From: an uncultured bacterium
Lineage (GTDB): Bacteria; Verrucomicrobiota; Kiritimatiellia; CAIVKH01
Assembly: GCA_903906425.1 (NCBI GenBank)
Contig: CAIVKH010000137.1
Location: forward strand, 30,813-94,812
DNA: 64,000 bases
Direction: 5' to 3'
How positions within the stretch are numbered: the first letter of the stretch is position 1; each line of letters begins with the position of its first letter. The position numbers were made by a program, and so were the translations under genes. This document shows, in pieces, positions 9,217 to 18,209 of the stretch. Below the pieces are notes generated by a model that ran no database searches, was not told where the DNA came from, and worked only from the letters and a program-made list of their open reading frames with translations.

Positions 9217-10272
9217 ATGAACTGTATGCGATTCATTTTCTTTGTTTGCGCTGCGGGCAGCGCGGCAGTGTTTACGCTCAGTGCGCAGACGACGAATTTT
9301 ACGCCACGCCCTCCGGCGCGCAGCTATGACGCTCGCGCCCAAATATATTACGTCCCGCTTCGCGCGTTCGTCGCCGAGCGGGACGACATCAAGAATCACC
9401 TTTATCTGCCAAAATTCGGCGGCGATTCGGCGATCCAAATTCTGAATCCGATGGGCGACAGCCCACAGCCCGTTGTCAACCGTACGCGTGAAAAGCAGGA
9501 AGATGACGATGAAGAAGTGAAAGCGCCCAATGCCCGTGAGATTCTCGCCGGAGCGGATGAACGGCAGCGCAAAACCGGCGGGTGGGACGGCTTTGCCGGA
9601 ACGGTGACAAAGCAACGCCTCGCCTCGCGAAAGGCGCAGGCAGACAAATCTAATATCGACAGCCGCGGACAAAAAGATTCCGGAAATGATCCCGCGCCTG
9701 ATCAGCAAGAAGGCGCCCTCAAGATCGCGGGAAATCACGCAGGTTCTCTCTGGCGCCAATCCGGCATGAACGCGGCAGGTGGAAGAAATTCCGGCTCCTT
9801 GCAGAGCAGCACAATTGACACGGACGCTGCGGGAAAGTTCATGGCCGGCGTCGCCGATGCCCGTCGTGACTATGCTGCAATGCCGGGAGATTACAGCGGG
9901 CGCGGCGCCCCCGATGATCTCGTCACGCGCGGCGTGCCCGCGGGATTTGACTCAATCGGCGGCGCGGGCAACAGTGCTGTCCACAATTCTCCACATGATG
10001 ATCAACCCGTCATGAATAAATTCGGCGAAGCCTCCATGTTTTCATCGCAATGGAAAAGCGGCAACGATGCCTTCGCACCCTCCGCGTCGCCCTTTGCCGG
10101 CAGAGGCGACCTTTTTTCTTCGCAACAGGCGCCGCAGCACAACGCCTCACTTTTCTCCGCAAATGGCGACAGCTTGTTCCCGCGCGATGACAGCGGGGCC
10201 AGACAGTCCAGCCCCACGCCGGCTTCCTCGCCATTCGACGACATCAAGAAACCGTCGATCCTGCCGTGGTAG
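9217..10272 (+). CDS. Secreted protein of unknown function
   Basis: I do not recognise a family. ATG 9217 (or 9226) begins a signal peptide (MNCMRFIFFVCAAGSAAVFTLSAQ). The mature part is hydrophilic and rich in D, S, N, G, A and K, with little predicted globular structure after about residue 90. The first 75 residues (YDARAQIYYVPLRAFVAERDDIKNHLYLPKFGG) look the most ordered. The C-terminal third is low complexity (repeated SSQ, FS and SLF). No palindrome array follows; instead a promoter-like sequence for the next operon begins within about 35 nt. Confidence 0.6.
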   Translation: MNCMRFIFFVCAAGSAAVFTLSAQTTNFTPRPPARSYDARAQIYYVPLRAFVAERDDIKNHLYLPKFGGDSAIQILNPMGDSPQPVVNRTREKQEDDDEEVKAPNAREILAGADERQRKTGGWDGFAGTVTKQRLASRKAQADKSNIDSRGQKDSGNDPAPDQQEGALKIAGNHAGSLWRQSGMNAAGGRNSGSLQSSTIDTDAAGKFMAGVADARRDYAAMPGDYSGRGAPDDLVTRGVPAGFDSIGGAGNSAVHNSPHDDQPVMNKFGEASMFSSQWKSGNDAFAPSASPFAGRGDLFSSQQAPQHNASLFSANGDSLFPRDDSGARQSSPTPASSPFDDIKKPSILPW

Positions 10273-10304
10273 CCGCGCAAAAAACTTCCGGAAGGCGGCG
10301 GGGC

Positions 10305-10332
10305 TTGACCGCGGCGGCATCTGCTCTTTAGA
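10305..10332 (+). promoter_or_regulatory. Sigma-70-like promoter for the HAD-mazG operon
   Basis: TTGACC (10305-10310), a 16-nt spacer and TTTAGA (10327-10332) resemble -35/-10 boxes. They lie 42 nt before the start codon, and a ribosome-binding site GGAG is at 10361-10364. Confidence 0.5.
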
Positions 10333-10374
10333 GTGCGCCGCTTTGTTAATTTATACGACAGGAGTTGAAATCAT

Positions 10375-11082
10375 ATGGCGACGGAAACTGCGACGGGCGG
10401 ACACAAGGAATTACAGGCGGAGGGAGTCATCCTGCTTTTCGAATTGGAGACAGTGGCTTTTGCGGGCCGCAAACGGCTCTATGACCTGCTCAAAAAGAGC
10501 CTGACCGCTGCTGGCGTCCAGCTCAGCCCCGCCCTGTTCGGCCGCTATGGCCTGAAGCCGACTCCGGAACAGAGCATTGCCAGCCTCATCGAAAACGCAG
10601 GATCGGGAAAGGGCGACGCAAATAAAATAAGCGCGGAAATGAGCGCGGTCTACACGCGCGACCTCCGCGAGAAAGCCGAACCGAACGAGGCCATCACCAA
10701 GCTGCTCGCAGCCGCCGCGAAAAAAGGATTCATGCTTGGTGCGCTCAGCGCCCTGGCCGAAGAAGACGCCGCGGCCGTCGTGGCAAAGCTTGGCCTCACG
10801 GCCGACATCAAGCTGCTTGCGCAGAAACCCGACGAGCCGAATTTCCCGCGCGCAGACGTCTGGCTCAAATTATTGAAAACCGTCTCCAAATCGAGCCGGC
10901 CCGCCATTGCGGTCGTCAGCAGCCAGGTCGCCAGCAAATCCGCGCTTGCCGCCGGCCTTCGCGTCGTCGTCGCGCCGGACGATTTCACCGGCCACCAGGA
11001 TTTCGGCGGCGCCGACATCGTCGTTGATTCCGCCTCGGAGCTGAGCGTCAACGACATCATCGCCACGCTGTCGGTCAAATAA
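10375..11082 (+). CDS. Degenerate HAD-superfamily protein (catalytic acids missing)
   Basis: 235 residues with the overall pattern of a beta-phosphoglucomutase-like HAD phosphatase, and a very recognisable C-terminal end (AAGLRVVVAPDDFTGHQDF then GADIVVDSASELS). The catalytic motifs are replaced. Motif I, normally DxDGT, reads FELETV (Glu23 and Glu25). The motif III lysine region reads FPRADVWLKLL. The motif IV acidic pair, normally ED/DD, reads VVSSQ. It is therefore probably not a phosphatase and could be a binding or regulatory pseudoenzyme. It lies 4 nt upstream of mazG in a two-gene operon. Fold assignment is from motif spacing only. Confidence 0.7.
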   Translation: MATETATGGHKELQAEGVILLFELETVAFAGRKRLYDLLKKSLTAAGVQLSPALFGRYGLKPTPEQSIASLIENAGSGKGDANKISAEMSAVYTRDLREKAEPNEAITKLLAAAAKKGFMLGALSALAEEDAAAVVAKLGLTADIKLLAQKPDEPNFPRADVWLKLLKTVSKSSRPAIAVVSSQVASKSALAAGLRVVVAPDDFTGHQDFGGADIVVDSASELSVNDIIATLSVK

Positions 11083-11086
11083 CACC

Positions 11087-11920
11087 GTGAGCGAATCCGT
11101 GGCGGAACCGAAACCAAAGCCGCTTCCGCCGCCCGCGTCTTTGCCACCCATTGTCCGGCTTGTGCAGATCATGGCGATCCTGCGCTCGCCGCAGGGCTGC
11201 CCGTGGGATCACAAGCAAACGCTGCAGACGCTCAAAAATCATCTCGTCGAGGAAAGCCACGAAGTCCTCGACGCCATTGACTCCGGCGACCGCAAAAAAC
11301 TCTGCGACGAACTCGGCGACCTCCTCCTCCAAGTCGTTTTTCAAGCGCAGCTATGTTCCGAAGAAGGCGCGTTCACTTTCGACGACGTCGCCGCCACCAT
11401 CGTCGCAAAACTAATCCGCCGCCACCCCCACGTCTTCGGCGACGTGACCGTCGGCGGTGCCGACGACGTCCTCAAGAACTGGGAAGAAATCAAGAAGACC
11501 GAAAAAGAAGGCGCGCCGCGCTCCACCCTCGAAGGCGTGCCGAAAAGCCTGCCTGCACTGCACCGCGCACACCTCGTTCAAAAACGCGCCGCGCGCGTCG
11601 GCTTCGACTGGGACAACGCCGGCGGCGCGCTGGATAAACTCGACGAAGAAATCGCCGAAGTCCGCGAAGCCGTCGCCGCGCGCGACGACGCCAAAGTCCG
11701 CGATGAAATCGGCGACCTGCTTTTCTCCATCGTCAACGTCAGCCGCTTCCTCGGCCACAATCCCGAGGACCTGTTGCACGCCAGCATCGCAAAATTCTCG
11801 CGCCGCTTTCAGGCCGTCGAAGACGAGGTCCACCGCGCCGGCAAAAAAATGTCCGACTGCCCGCTGGCCGAGCTCGATGAAATCTGGAACCGCGTAAAAT
11901 CCCGCGAACCCGCGGCGTGA
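11087..11920 (+). CDS. mazG: Nucleoside triphosphate pyrophosphohydrolase MazG
   Basis: Hydrolyses NTPs to NMP and PPi, cleaning aberrant nucleotides and affecting alarmone levels. GTG start 11087, 4 nt after the HAD gene stop. The first 20 residues are a proline/lysine-rich leader absent from E. coli MazG. Both MazG domains keep their metal sites: EESHE...ELGD at about residues 50-70 and EEIAE...EIGD at about 185-205. The signature GCPWDHKQT is present near residue 38. Length (277 aa) is normal. A palindrome array shared with the convergent operon follows 21 nt after the stop. Confidence 0.95.
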   Translation: MSESVAEPKPKPLPPPASLPPIVRLVQIMAILRSPQGCPWDHKQTLQTLKNHLVEESHEVLDAIDSGDRKKLCDELGDLLLQVVFQAQLCSEEGAFTFDDVAATIVAKLIRRHPHVFGDVTVGGADDVLKNWEEIKKTEKEGAPRSTLEGVPKSLPALHRAHLVQKRAARVGFDWDNAGGALDKLDEEIAEVREAVAARDDAKVRDEIGDLLFSIVNVSRFLGHNPEDLLHASIAKFSRRFQAVEDEVHRAGKKMSDCPLAELDEIWNRVKSREPAA

Positions 11921-11941
11921 CCGCGGGAAAATTTCCGCGAC

Positions 11942-11988
11942 TTCCAATGATTGGAAAAAACCGCTGCCGCAATTTCCAATCATTGGAA
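11942..11988. repeat. Palindrome array 4 (2 copies, G then C)
   Basis: Perfect copies start at 11942 and 11974, 32 bp apart. It lies between the convergent stops of mazG (21 nt) and the coiled-coil gene (38 nt). Confidence 0.95.
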
Positions 11989-12026
11989 CTTTGCGCACCG
12001 CGCGGCGCGGTCCGGCCGGGAAGAAA

Positions 12027-14828
12027 CTATTTCTTCAACTTCGCGTTTTCGGTCTGAAGCTGGTCAATCTTGTCTTTCGCAGCCTTGATTTCGCCGCGCA
12101 GACGTTCGAGTTCCTTCTGGTTCAGGTCAATCGTTTCGCTCAGCGCCGCGGCGTGTTTCTTGAGCTTTTCGGCTTCGCTGATCTTCGCGGCGGACAGCGT
12201 GTGATTCTGCTCCTCCAGATTGTCTATGCGCTTCTGGGCCGCGGCGAGCGATTCCTTCGCGTCGGCGTAGTCCTTGTTCAGCGAGAGCAATTCCTTTTCC
12301 TGCGCCTGCGCTTTCCGGTCATTCGCGGTCATCTCCTTGCTCATCTCCGCCAGCCGCTGTTTCACGCCGTCAAGCGCTGTATTAAGTGTGTCATGCTTGG
12401 CGGACCACGTTTTCACCTCGTCGCGCGCCGCCGCCAGATCCTTCTTCATCTTTTCCAGATCGCCGCCGGCAGGAACGGGGGCGTTGGCATCCGTCGGCAT
12501 CGCCGAATCAAGCTGTTTTCTCAGGCGCGCATTTTCCGTCTGGATCGTGGCCCCGTCCTTTTTCATCTTGTCGGCATCCATCGCCGCGGCCATCGCGCGG
12601 TTGTTCGCCGCGGTCAGCGCTTGCTTCAGTTGCGCCGCCTCGGCCTGCGCGCCGTCAAGCTGGTCGCGTATTTTCTTCAGCTCGTCCGCCGACGCGGACG
12701 CGGACTTCGCAACGCTGTCCGCGCTCTTGATCCGCTGCTGCAAATCCTTGTTCTCTCTCGTCAGCTTCGCCACCGCGTCCGCATTGATTCGGGCGTCGTG
12801 TTCTGCCTCGCCCTTCGCCGACTGCAATTCAGCGGCCTCCGCACGGGCGCTTTTTGCAGCGCGCGTCGTCTGTTCAACCTGATCGCGCGCGGCCGAAAGG
12901 TCCTTCTGCAACTGCGCCACCTGCGTCTTCTGCTGATCGATCACCTTGTTGACGTCGTCGAGCTTCGCCTGGATTTTCCCCGCGTTACCCGATGATGCCA
13001 GAAAAGCGTCGCGCGATTTTTCGGCTGAGGCAGCCTTCTGATCGAGCTTCGCCATGTCGGATTTCTGCTGCTCGATCACCCTGTTGGCCGCATTGAGCTT
13101 CGCCTGAATTTCGGCTGTTGTCGCGGACAATGCCTGCGCGGCGTCGCGTGCTTTTTCTGCCGCCGTGACCTTCAGTTCAAGCTTCGCCGTGTCGGCCTTT
13201 TGCTGCTCCGCCGCCTTGTTCGCGTCGTCGAGCTTCGCCTGAATTTTTGCCGCCATTGCCGAAAGCGCCTGCGCGGCATCGCGCGCTTTTTCCGCCGCTG
13301 CCACTTTTAGTTCGAGCTTCGCTGCGTCGGCCTTCTGCTGCTCGATCATCTTGTTCCCGTCTTTCAGCTTTACCTGAATCTCCGTCGCGCTGCCGGCGAG
13401 CGAGCGGGCGTCGTCGCGCGCCTTTTCCGCGGCGGCCAGCCGTTGCTCCATCGCCGCAAAATCAGATTTCTGCTGCGCGATCTGCCGGTTCGCATCATCG
13501 AGTTTTGCCTGAATTTTTGTCGCAGTGTCCGCAAGCGGCTGCAGCGCGTCGCGAGATTTTTCGGCAGCGGCGAGTTTCTTCTCCAACACTGCCGCATCGG
13601 CTTTTTGCTGCGCAAGCTGGCCGGCCAGTTCGGCGTAACGCGCCAGCGCCTTCTGGTCTTTTTCCGAGCCGGACTGCAACGTGTCGCGCTGCTTCGTCAG
13701 CGCTGCGATTTCGGCGCGCGCCGCGACAAGATCGTTTGACGCCGCGCGCCGGTCCTTGACCAGCAGCGCGACCTGCTCGCCGCGCGAATCGGTCTCGCGC
13801 TCCATCGTCGCGAGTTTCTTTGTCAGCAAGTCAGCCTCGGTTTTCGCGGCCTCGCTTTCCTTCCTGTATTTTTCGACGTCGAGTTTCCCCGTCGCCTTGA
13901 TTTCCGCCTGCAATCTTTCATTCGCGCTGGAGGCGCGCACCATTGCGTTGCTGGCCGCGGCAAACCGCTGCTCGTAGTCGGTGAGGTTCTTTTTTGTCGT
14001 GTCGAGCTGCTGCTGAAGCGCGTCAATTTTCCCCTCGATGTCGGCTTTGGCGCGGCGCGTGTCAGCGAGCGATTTGCTCAGCTCGATGCCCATCTGTTCG
14101 GACTCGAACCGTGCTTTTTCGACGGCCTGTTTTTCGCGCAGTCCCTTTTGAATCTGCACCTGCGCCACTTCGATCTGGTCCTTCAGCGTGGCGATTTCCT
14201 GCCGGCGCTGTTCAACGTCGGAGGCGTTGCGATCCGACTGGCTCGTGGCCGCGGTGAGTTCGAGGCGCAGGCGGTTGTTGTCTTTTTCGAGCCGCCTGGC
14301 CTCAACCTGCAGATTTTTTGCGACCGCCTCGTTCATCGCGCTGTCCTTGCGCAACTGCGCGGATTCCTCGCGGGATTTTTCGTAGTCGCGCTTCAGCGCG
14401 TCGAAGCGTTCCTTGTACGACGCGTTTTCGTCCTCCGCCGTGATCGCCGGCCCGGCGAGCAGTTCCGCCTCGTTCTTGCCGGTCTTTTTCAAAATCGCCT
14501 GCACCTCGTTCTGGCAGTACGAAAGCCGGAACTGCACGATCTCCGGATTCCAGTTCGGATTTTTTTCGACGAGCTGCGCGTACTGTTTCATCGCCTCGCG
14601 GTACTGCTGGATCGCCGTTTTCCAGTTTCCGTGGTCGCGCGCCTGGTCGGCCTGGATCAGCGCGACGTAGGCGTCAATCTGCTCCGCCGGATAATCCTGC
14701 TTGCCCGCGCCCGCGGAGGACGACGACGGCGCAGAATTTTGCGCGGACACCGCCAGCGCCACGGTCGTCAAGAGCACAAGCCACACCTGTTGAAAACGGG
14801 TCATGTTCACCTTTCGCGCCACGTTCAT
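12027..14828 (-). CDS. Exported coiled-coil protein with five 45-residue tandem repeats
   Basis: 933 residues with a signal peptide (RFQQVWLVLLTTVALAVSAQ) and a short TPR-like N-terminus (about 50-90: AYVALIQADQARDHGNWKTA). The rest is almost continuous heptad coiled coil. Residues 415-639 are five tandem 45-residue units built around AAAEKARDAAQ, KIQAKLDDAN and EQQKAD. The start codon overlaps the stop of the upstream lipoprotein gene (ATGA, 14825-14828), so translation is probably coupled. A structural or scaffold role in the periplasm is inference. No enzymatic domain is visible. Confidence 0.75.
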   Translation of the reverse strand: MNVARKVNMTRFQQVWLVLLTTVALAVSAQNSAPSSSSAGAGKQDYPAEQIDAYVALIQADQARDHGNWKTAIQQYREAMKQYAQLVEKNPNWNPEIVQFRLSYCQNEVQAILKKTGKNEAELLAGPAITAEDENASYKERFDALKRDYEKSREESAQLRKDSAMNEAVAKNLQVEARRLEKDNNRLRLELTAATSQSDRNASDVEQRRQEIATLKDQIEVAQVQIQKGLREKQAVEKARFESEQMGIELSKSLADTRRAKADIEGKIDALQQQLDTTKKNLTDYEQRFAAASNAMVRASSANERLQAEIKATGKLDVEKYRKESEAAKTEADLLTKKLATMERETDSRGEQVALLVKDRRAASNDLVAARAEIAALTKQRDTLQSGSEKDQKALARYAELAGQLAQQKADAAVLEKKLAAAEKSRDALQPLADTATKIQAKLDDANRQIAQQKSDFAAMEQRLAAAEKARDDARSLAGSATEIQVKLKDGNKMIEQQKADAAKLELKVAAAEKARDAAQALSAMAAKIQAKLDDANKAAEQQKADTAKLELKVTAAEKARDAAQALSATTAEIQAKLNAANRVIEQQKSDMAKLDQKAASAEKSRDAFLASSGNAGKIQAKLDDVNKVIDQQKTQVAQLQKDLSAARDQVEQTTRAAKSARAEAAELQSAKGEAEHDARINADAVAKLTRENKDLQQRIKSADSVAKSASASADELKKIRDQLDGAQAEAAQLKQALTAANNRAMAAAMDADKMKKDGATIQTENARLRKQLDSAMPTDANAPVPAGGDLEKMKKDLAAARDEVKTWSAKHDTLNTALDGVKQRLAEMSKEMTANDRKAQAQEKELLSLNKDYADAKESLAAAQKRIDNLEEQNHTLSAAKISEAEKLKKHAAALSETIDLNQKELERLRGEIKAAKDKIDQLQTENAKLKK
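12912..13586. repeat. Five tandem 135-bp coding repeats
   Basis: The five 45-residue units of the coiled-coil protein occupy exactly 675 bp. Units are diverged in sequence but keep strict length, which preserves the coiled-coil register. Confidence 0.8.
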
Positions 14829-15988
14829 TTTGCGCCGCCCAGAATTTTTTCGAGGTCCGCATCGTGCTCGGCGCCGAGCTTGACGGCCTTTTCGTAATGA
14901 TCTTTTGCCTCGTCCAGTCTTGGCGGAACGGCGGTGGCGAGGAGAAACGCGAGATTGAACTGCGCTTCCGAATAGCCCGGATCAATTTCGGCCGCCTTAC
15001 GGAACTGTTCGATCGCCTCGGCGGTGCGCTTGCGGTCGCTCAGGACGATGCCAAAATAATTTCGCAGCCGCGCATCCGATGGATCGCACTTCACGGCCTT
15101 TTCGAGCGTGCTGGAGGCGGCGCTCAGTTCGCCGGATTTGCGATAGACGAGGCCCTTCACGCCGAGCGCCTGCGCATTTTTGGAATCCAAATCGAGGACG
15201 CGGTCGATGGTTTTGGCCGAGCCGAGGTAGTCGCCGCGCTGATACTGGCAGGCGCCGAGACCGACGAGCGCGCTGATCATCGCGGGCCGCGCATTGAGCG
15301 CCGCCTGAAACAGCGTTTGAGCATCCTCGGCCTTGCCTTCGGCAAGCAGGTTGTTCGCCTGCGCGACCCATTTGTTGGCGTCGTCATACGCGCCTTTTCC
15401 GCCCGGCTGCGCCTCCACCGGCGGCTGCGTCTTGTCCGCCGCGATGATTTTTTTGTTGTCCTTCAGCAGATTTTGCTGCGCGGCCAGCGCGCGACGGAGG
15501 TCCTCGATTTCGCGGTCACGCTGCCGGGCCAGCTCGACGGCGTCGTCGCGCTGCTGCTTTTCCTTTTCGAGATCCTTCTGTAGTTCGAGCAGCTTGGCCG
15601 GTGATCCGGAAAGCTGCGATTCGACATCATTGAGTTCCTTGACGGTGGCCTTCAATTTTTCCTGCAGCTGCGCGATGGTCGCGTTGTTCGTCTGCTGGCG
15701 GCCCTGCAGAACATCCACGCGCTCCTTGACCGCCTTGATTTCGACAGCCCGATCATGAAGTTCGGCGTAGGCGCGTTCGAGCTTCGCCTGCGATTGTTGC
15801 TGTGCGGCCGTCGCGGCGTCGAGCGAGCGCTGGACGTCGCGCAGCGTCTGCTGCAAGGCGTCGCTGTGTTTTTGCAGCAACACCGCGGACGGCTCGCGGA
15901 CGGTGGCCGGCGGCATCGGCAGCGGCTTGGTGCTCTGGCATCCGGCGGCGAATGCGACCGTGGCGAAAAGACAAATAATTTTCTTCAT
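14825..15988 (-). CDS. Coiled-coil/TPR lipoprotein
   Basis: ATG 15988 starts MKKIICLFATVAFAAGCQ, a lipoprotein signal with lipobox AAGC, preceded by an AAAGGG ribosome-binding site. Residues of about 40-190 are coiled coil (QKHSDALQQTLRDVQRSLDAA). The C-terminal half has tandem TPRs (ALNARPAMISALVGLGACQYQRGDYLGSAKTIDRVL and following units). It is likely anchored in an envelope membrane. It is co-transcribed and overlapping with the larger coiled-coil gene downstream, suggesting the two proteins act together; the partner and process are unknown. Confidence 0.75.
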   Translation of the reverse strand: MKKIICLFATVAFAAGCQSTKPLPMPPATVREPSAVLLQKHSDALQQTLRDVQRSLDAATAAQQQSQAKLERAYAELHDRAVEIKAVKERVDVLQGRQQTNNATIAQLQEKLKATVKELNDVESQLSGSPAKLLELQKDLEKEKQQRDDAVELARQRDREIEDLRRALAAQQNLLKDNKKIIAADKTQPPVEAQPGGKGAYDDANKWVAQANNLLAEGKAEDAQTLFQAALNARPAMISALVGLGACQYQRGDYLGSAKTIDRVLDLDSKNAQALGVKGLVYRKSGELSAASSTLEKAVKCDPSDARLRNYFGIVLSDRKRTAEAIEQFRKAAEIDPGYSEAQFNLAFLLATAVPPRLDEAKDHYEKAVKLGAEHDADLEKILGGAK

Positions 15989-16031
15989 GGCTGGCCCTTT
16001 GGTGAAAAAATGTCCGCGGTTTCCGGCGCGG

Positions 16032-16403
16032 TCAAAGCGGTTCTGACGCGTCTTCATCTTCGAGCCGCTGGGTGATCCGGTCAATGGCGGTCTCGACGCC
16101 CATCGCGATGCGGCGGGCGCGATGATACAAATCCTCGATAAATTCCCCGGCGTCATGGATGTGTTCGCCGATTTCGTCGTTGCTCACCTGCTCAAGCACG
16201 ACGCCTTTTGCGTTGCAAATGCTCAGCACATATTTTTTTTTCGCGCCGGCCTCGTCGCTGTGTTCCTTCGCCACGCGGATGATGTAGTCGTCAACGCCGA
16301 GCTGGAAGACACCCTCGTGGCCGGTTTCCTGCCACTGCAGCTTGTCCTCCTGCGTCATCTGAAACAGGCGGCGGACCATCTTGACGATTTTTTTGCTCAG
16401 CAT
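16032..16403 (-). CDS. Small conserved-looking cytosolic protein of unknown function
   Basis: 123 residues, no signal peptide, mixed alpha/beta composition. Visible segments are a basic N-terminus (MLSKKIVKMVRRLF), a beta-rich centre (GVFQLGVDDYIIRVAKEH, KYVLSICNAKGVVLEQV) and a helical acidic tail (EFIEDLYHRARRIAMGVETAIDRI). No family recognised. It lies 43 nt upstream of the lipoprotein gene on the same strand, so it is likely the first gene of that operon. Confidence 0.65.
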   Translation of the reverse strand: MLSKKIVKMVRRLFQMTQEDKLQWQETGHEGVFQLGVDDYIIRVAKEHSDEAGAKKKYVLSICNAKGVVLEQVSNDEIGEHIHDAGEFIEDLYHRARRIAMGVETAIDRITQRLEDEDASEPL

Positions 16404-16472
16404 GTTTGAAACTTCCTCACCCGCTCACTATGCCAGATTCGCGGCCGACTTGAACCCATTTCTGCCGGCAGT

Positions 16473-16519
16473 TTCCAATGATTGGAAACTGCGGCTCCGG
16501 AAATTTCCAATCATTGGAA
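16473..16519. repeat. Palindrome array 5 (2 copies, G then C)
   Basis: Perfect copies start at 16473 and 16505, 32 bp apart. It is 13 nt past the panD stop, between co-directional minus-strand units. Confidence 0.95.
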
Positions 16520-16532
16520 ATCACGCCCGCGG

Positions 16533-16883
16533 TCAGCTCACGATCCGGTTTTTTTCGTCCACGCGCACGATGACCGGCTTGTGTTTGCGCGCGTCGGCGT
16601 CCGGCAGCGCGCAATACGAAACGATGATGACCGGGTCGCCAGCGTAGCCCTGGCGCGCGGCCGGCCCGCGCAACTCGATCGTACCGGAGCCGCGCTTGCC
16701 CTTGATGACATACGTGGTGAGCCGCTCGCCGTTGTTGCAGTTGAGCACATCCACCTGCTCGGAAGGCAGCAAATCCGCGGCCTCCATCAGCGCCTCGTCG
16801 ATGGCGATGCTGCCCTCATACGCGAGCTTCACGCCGGACAGCGTCGCGCGGTGAATCTTCGACTTGAACATCATTCGTTGCAT
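16533..16883 (-). CDS. panD: Aspartate 1-decarboxylase
   Basis: Makes beta-alanine from aspartate for pantothenate/CoA synthesis; a pyruvoyl enzyme that self-cleaves at a Gly-Ser bond. With ATG 16883 as start, the cleavage site YEG-SIAID places Gly24-Ser25 exactly where E. coli PanD has them, which supports this start. The conserved KIHRATLSG near the N-terminus and the GSGTIELRGPAAR segment are present. Length (116 aa) is normal. It lies 7 nt downstream of ald, so the two are one operon; both handle small amino acids. Confidence 0.95.
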   Translation of the reverse strand: MQRMMFKSKIHRATLSGVKLAYEGSIAIDEALMEAADLLPSEQVDVLNCNNGERLTTYVIKGKRGSGTIELRGPAARQGYAGDPVIIVSYCALPDADARKHKPVIVRVDEKNRIVS

Positions 16884-16890
16884 AAAGAAC

Positions 16891-17991
16891 TCAGAATTTC
16901 GTCTCCTGATACGGCATTCCGTGCGCGTCCGCAACGGCTTTGTATGTCACCGCTCCGCCGCACGTGTTCAAACCGTGAAGCAAATCCGGCATCTGGCGCA
17001 TCGCCTCGTCGAGGCCGAGGTTCGCCAGCTTCAGCGCGTAGGGCGTCGTCGCGTTGGTCAGCGCCTGCGTCGCCGTGCGCGCGTACGCGCCGGGCATGTT
17101 CGTCACGCAATAGTGGATCGTGTCTTCCTCGACATAGACCGGATTCTCGTGCGTCGTCGGCCGCGAGGTCTCAGCGCAGCCGCCCTGGTCAATCGCGATG
17201 TCCACGAACACCGCGCCCGGTTTCATCACCGTCAGCATCCCGCGATGAATCAGCTTCGGCGCTTTCGCGCCCGGCACCAGCACCGCGCCGATCAGCAGGT
17301 CGACCGACGGCAACGTTTCGAGCAGGTTCTGCTCGTTTGAATAAAGCGTGTGCGCCTCGCCGTGCAGGCTGATGTCGAGAAATCGCATCTGCTGCAAATC
17401 AACTTCGAGGATCGTCACGTCTGCACCGATGCCCGCCGCCACGCGGCCCGCGTTGATGCCCGCCGTGCCGCCGCCGATGATCAAAACTTTTCCCGGCAGG
17501 ACGCCGGGAACGCCGCCGAGCAACACGCCTTTTCCGCCCTGAGCCTTGCTCAGATAATACGCCCCGATGATCGTGCTCATGCGCCCCGCGATCTCGCTCA
17601 TCGGTTCGAGCAACGGAAGGCGACGGCCGACCTGAACCGTTTCATAGGCCAGCCCACACGTCTTGCTTTTCACCAGTGCCTCGGTCAGCGCGCGATCAGC
17701 CGCCAAATGAAGATAGGTGAAAAGCAAAAGGCCCGGCCGCAGGAAATGAAATTCCGCCGGCATCGGCTCCTTCACTTTCAAAACCAGATCCGTGGCCCAA
17801 GCATCTGCCGCGGCTGGCACAATCTTCGCGCCGGCGCTCGCGTACAACTCGTCGCCAAAGCCGCTGCCCACGCCTGCGCCGCGCTCGACCAGCACCTCAT
17901 GCCCCGCCTGCACGAACATCCGCGCACTCGCCGGCGTCGCCGCCACGCGGTTTTCCTTCACCTTGATTTCTCTCGGAACTCCGATTCTCAT
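16891..17991 (-). CDS. ald: Alanine dehydrogenase
   Basis: NAD-dependent interconversion of L-alanine and pyruvate plus ammonia. 366 residues starting MRIGVPREIKVKENRVAATP, the typical N-terminus. The Rossmann segment GGGTAGINAGRVAAGIGADV lies in the middle, followed by HRGMLTVMKPGAVFVDIAIDQGG and a C-terminal PGAYARTATQALTNAT signature. Length matches the family. First gene of ald-panD. Confidence 0.95.
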   Translation of the reverse strand: MRIGVPREIKVKENRVAATPASARMFVQAGHEVLVERGAGVGSGFGDELYASAGAKIVPAAADAWATDLVLKVKEPMPAEFHFLRPGLLLFTYLHLAADRALTEALVKSKTCGLAYETVQVGRRLPLLEPMSEIAGRMSTIIGAYYLSKAQGGKGVLLGGVPGVLPGKVLIIGGGTAGINAGRVAAGIGADVTILEVDLQQMRFLDISLHGEAHTLYSNEQNLLETLPSVDLLIGAVLVPGAKAPKLIHRGMLTVMKPGAVFVDIAIDQGGCAETSRPTTHENPVYVEEDTIHYCVTNMPGAYARTATQALTNATTPYALKLANLGLDEAMRQMPDLLHGLNTCGGAVTYKAVADAHGMPYQETKF

Positions 17992-18209
17992 CGCATCACC
18001 AGCCTTTCAAGAAATACCCGTCACACGCTCGCATAGCTTGGAACAACATCGGGACTGCGTCCAATCAAATGAAACCCACGTTTCGCCGGTCGCCGCGAAG
18101 AAATTCGACAGCGTTCCGTCAGATATGTAAAAGGATGCGCAGCCTTAGTGCCGGGCGGTGAAATAGACCTGATTGCTCCGAGCGCGAAAGGAAACGCAGA
18201 TCGGAAATC

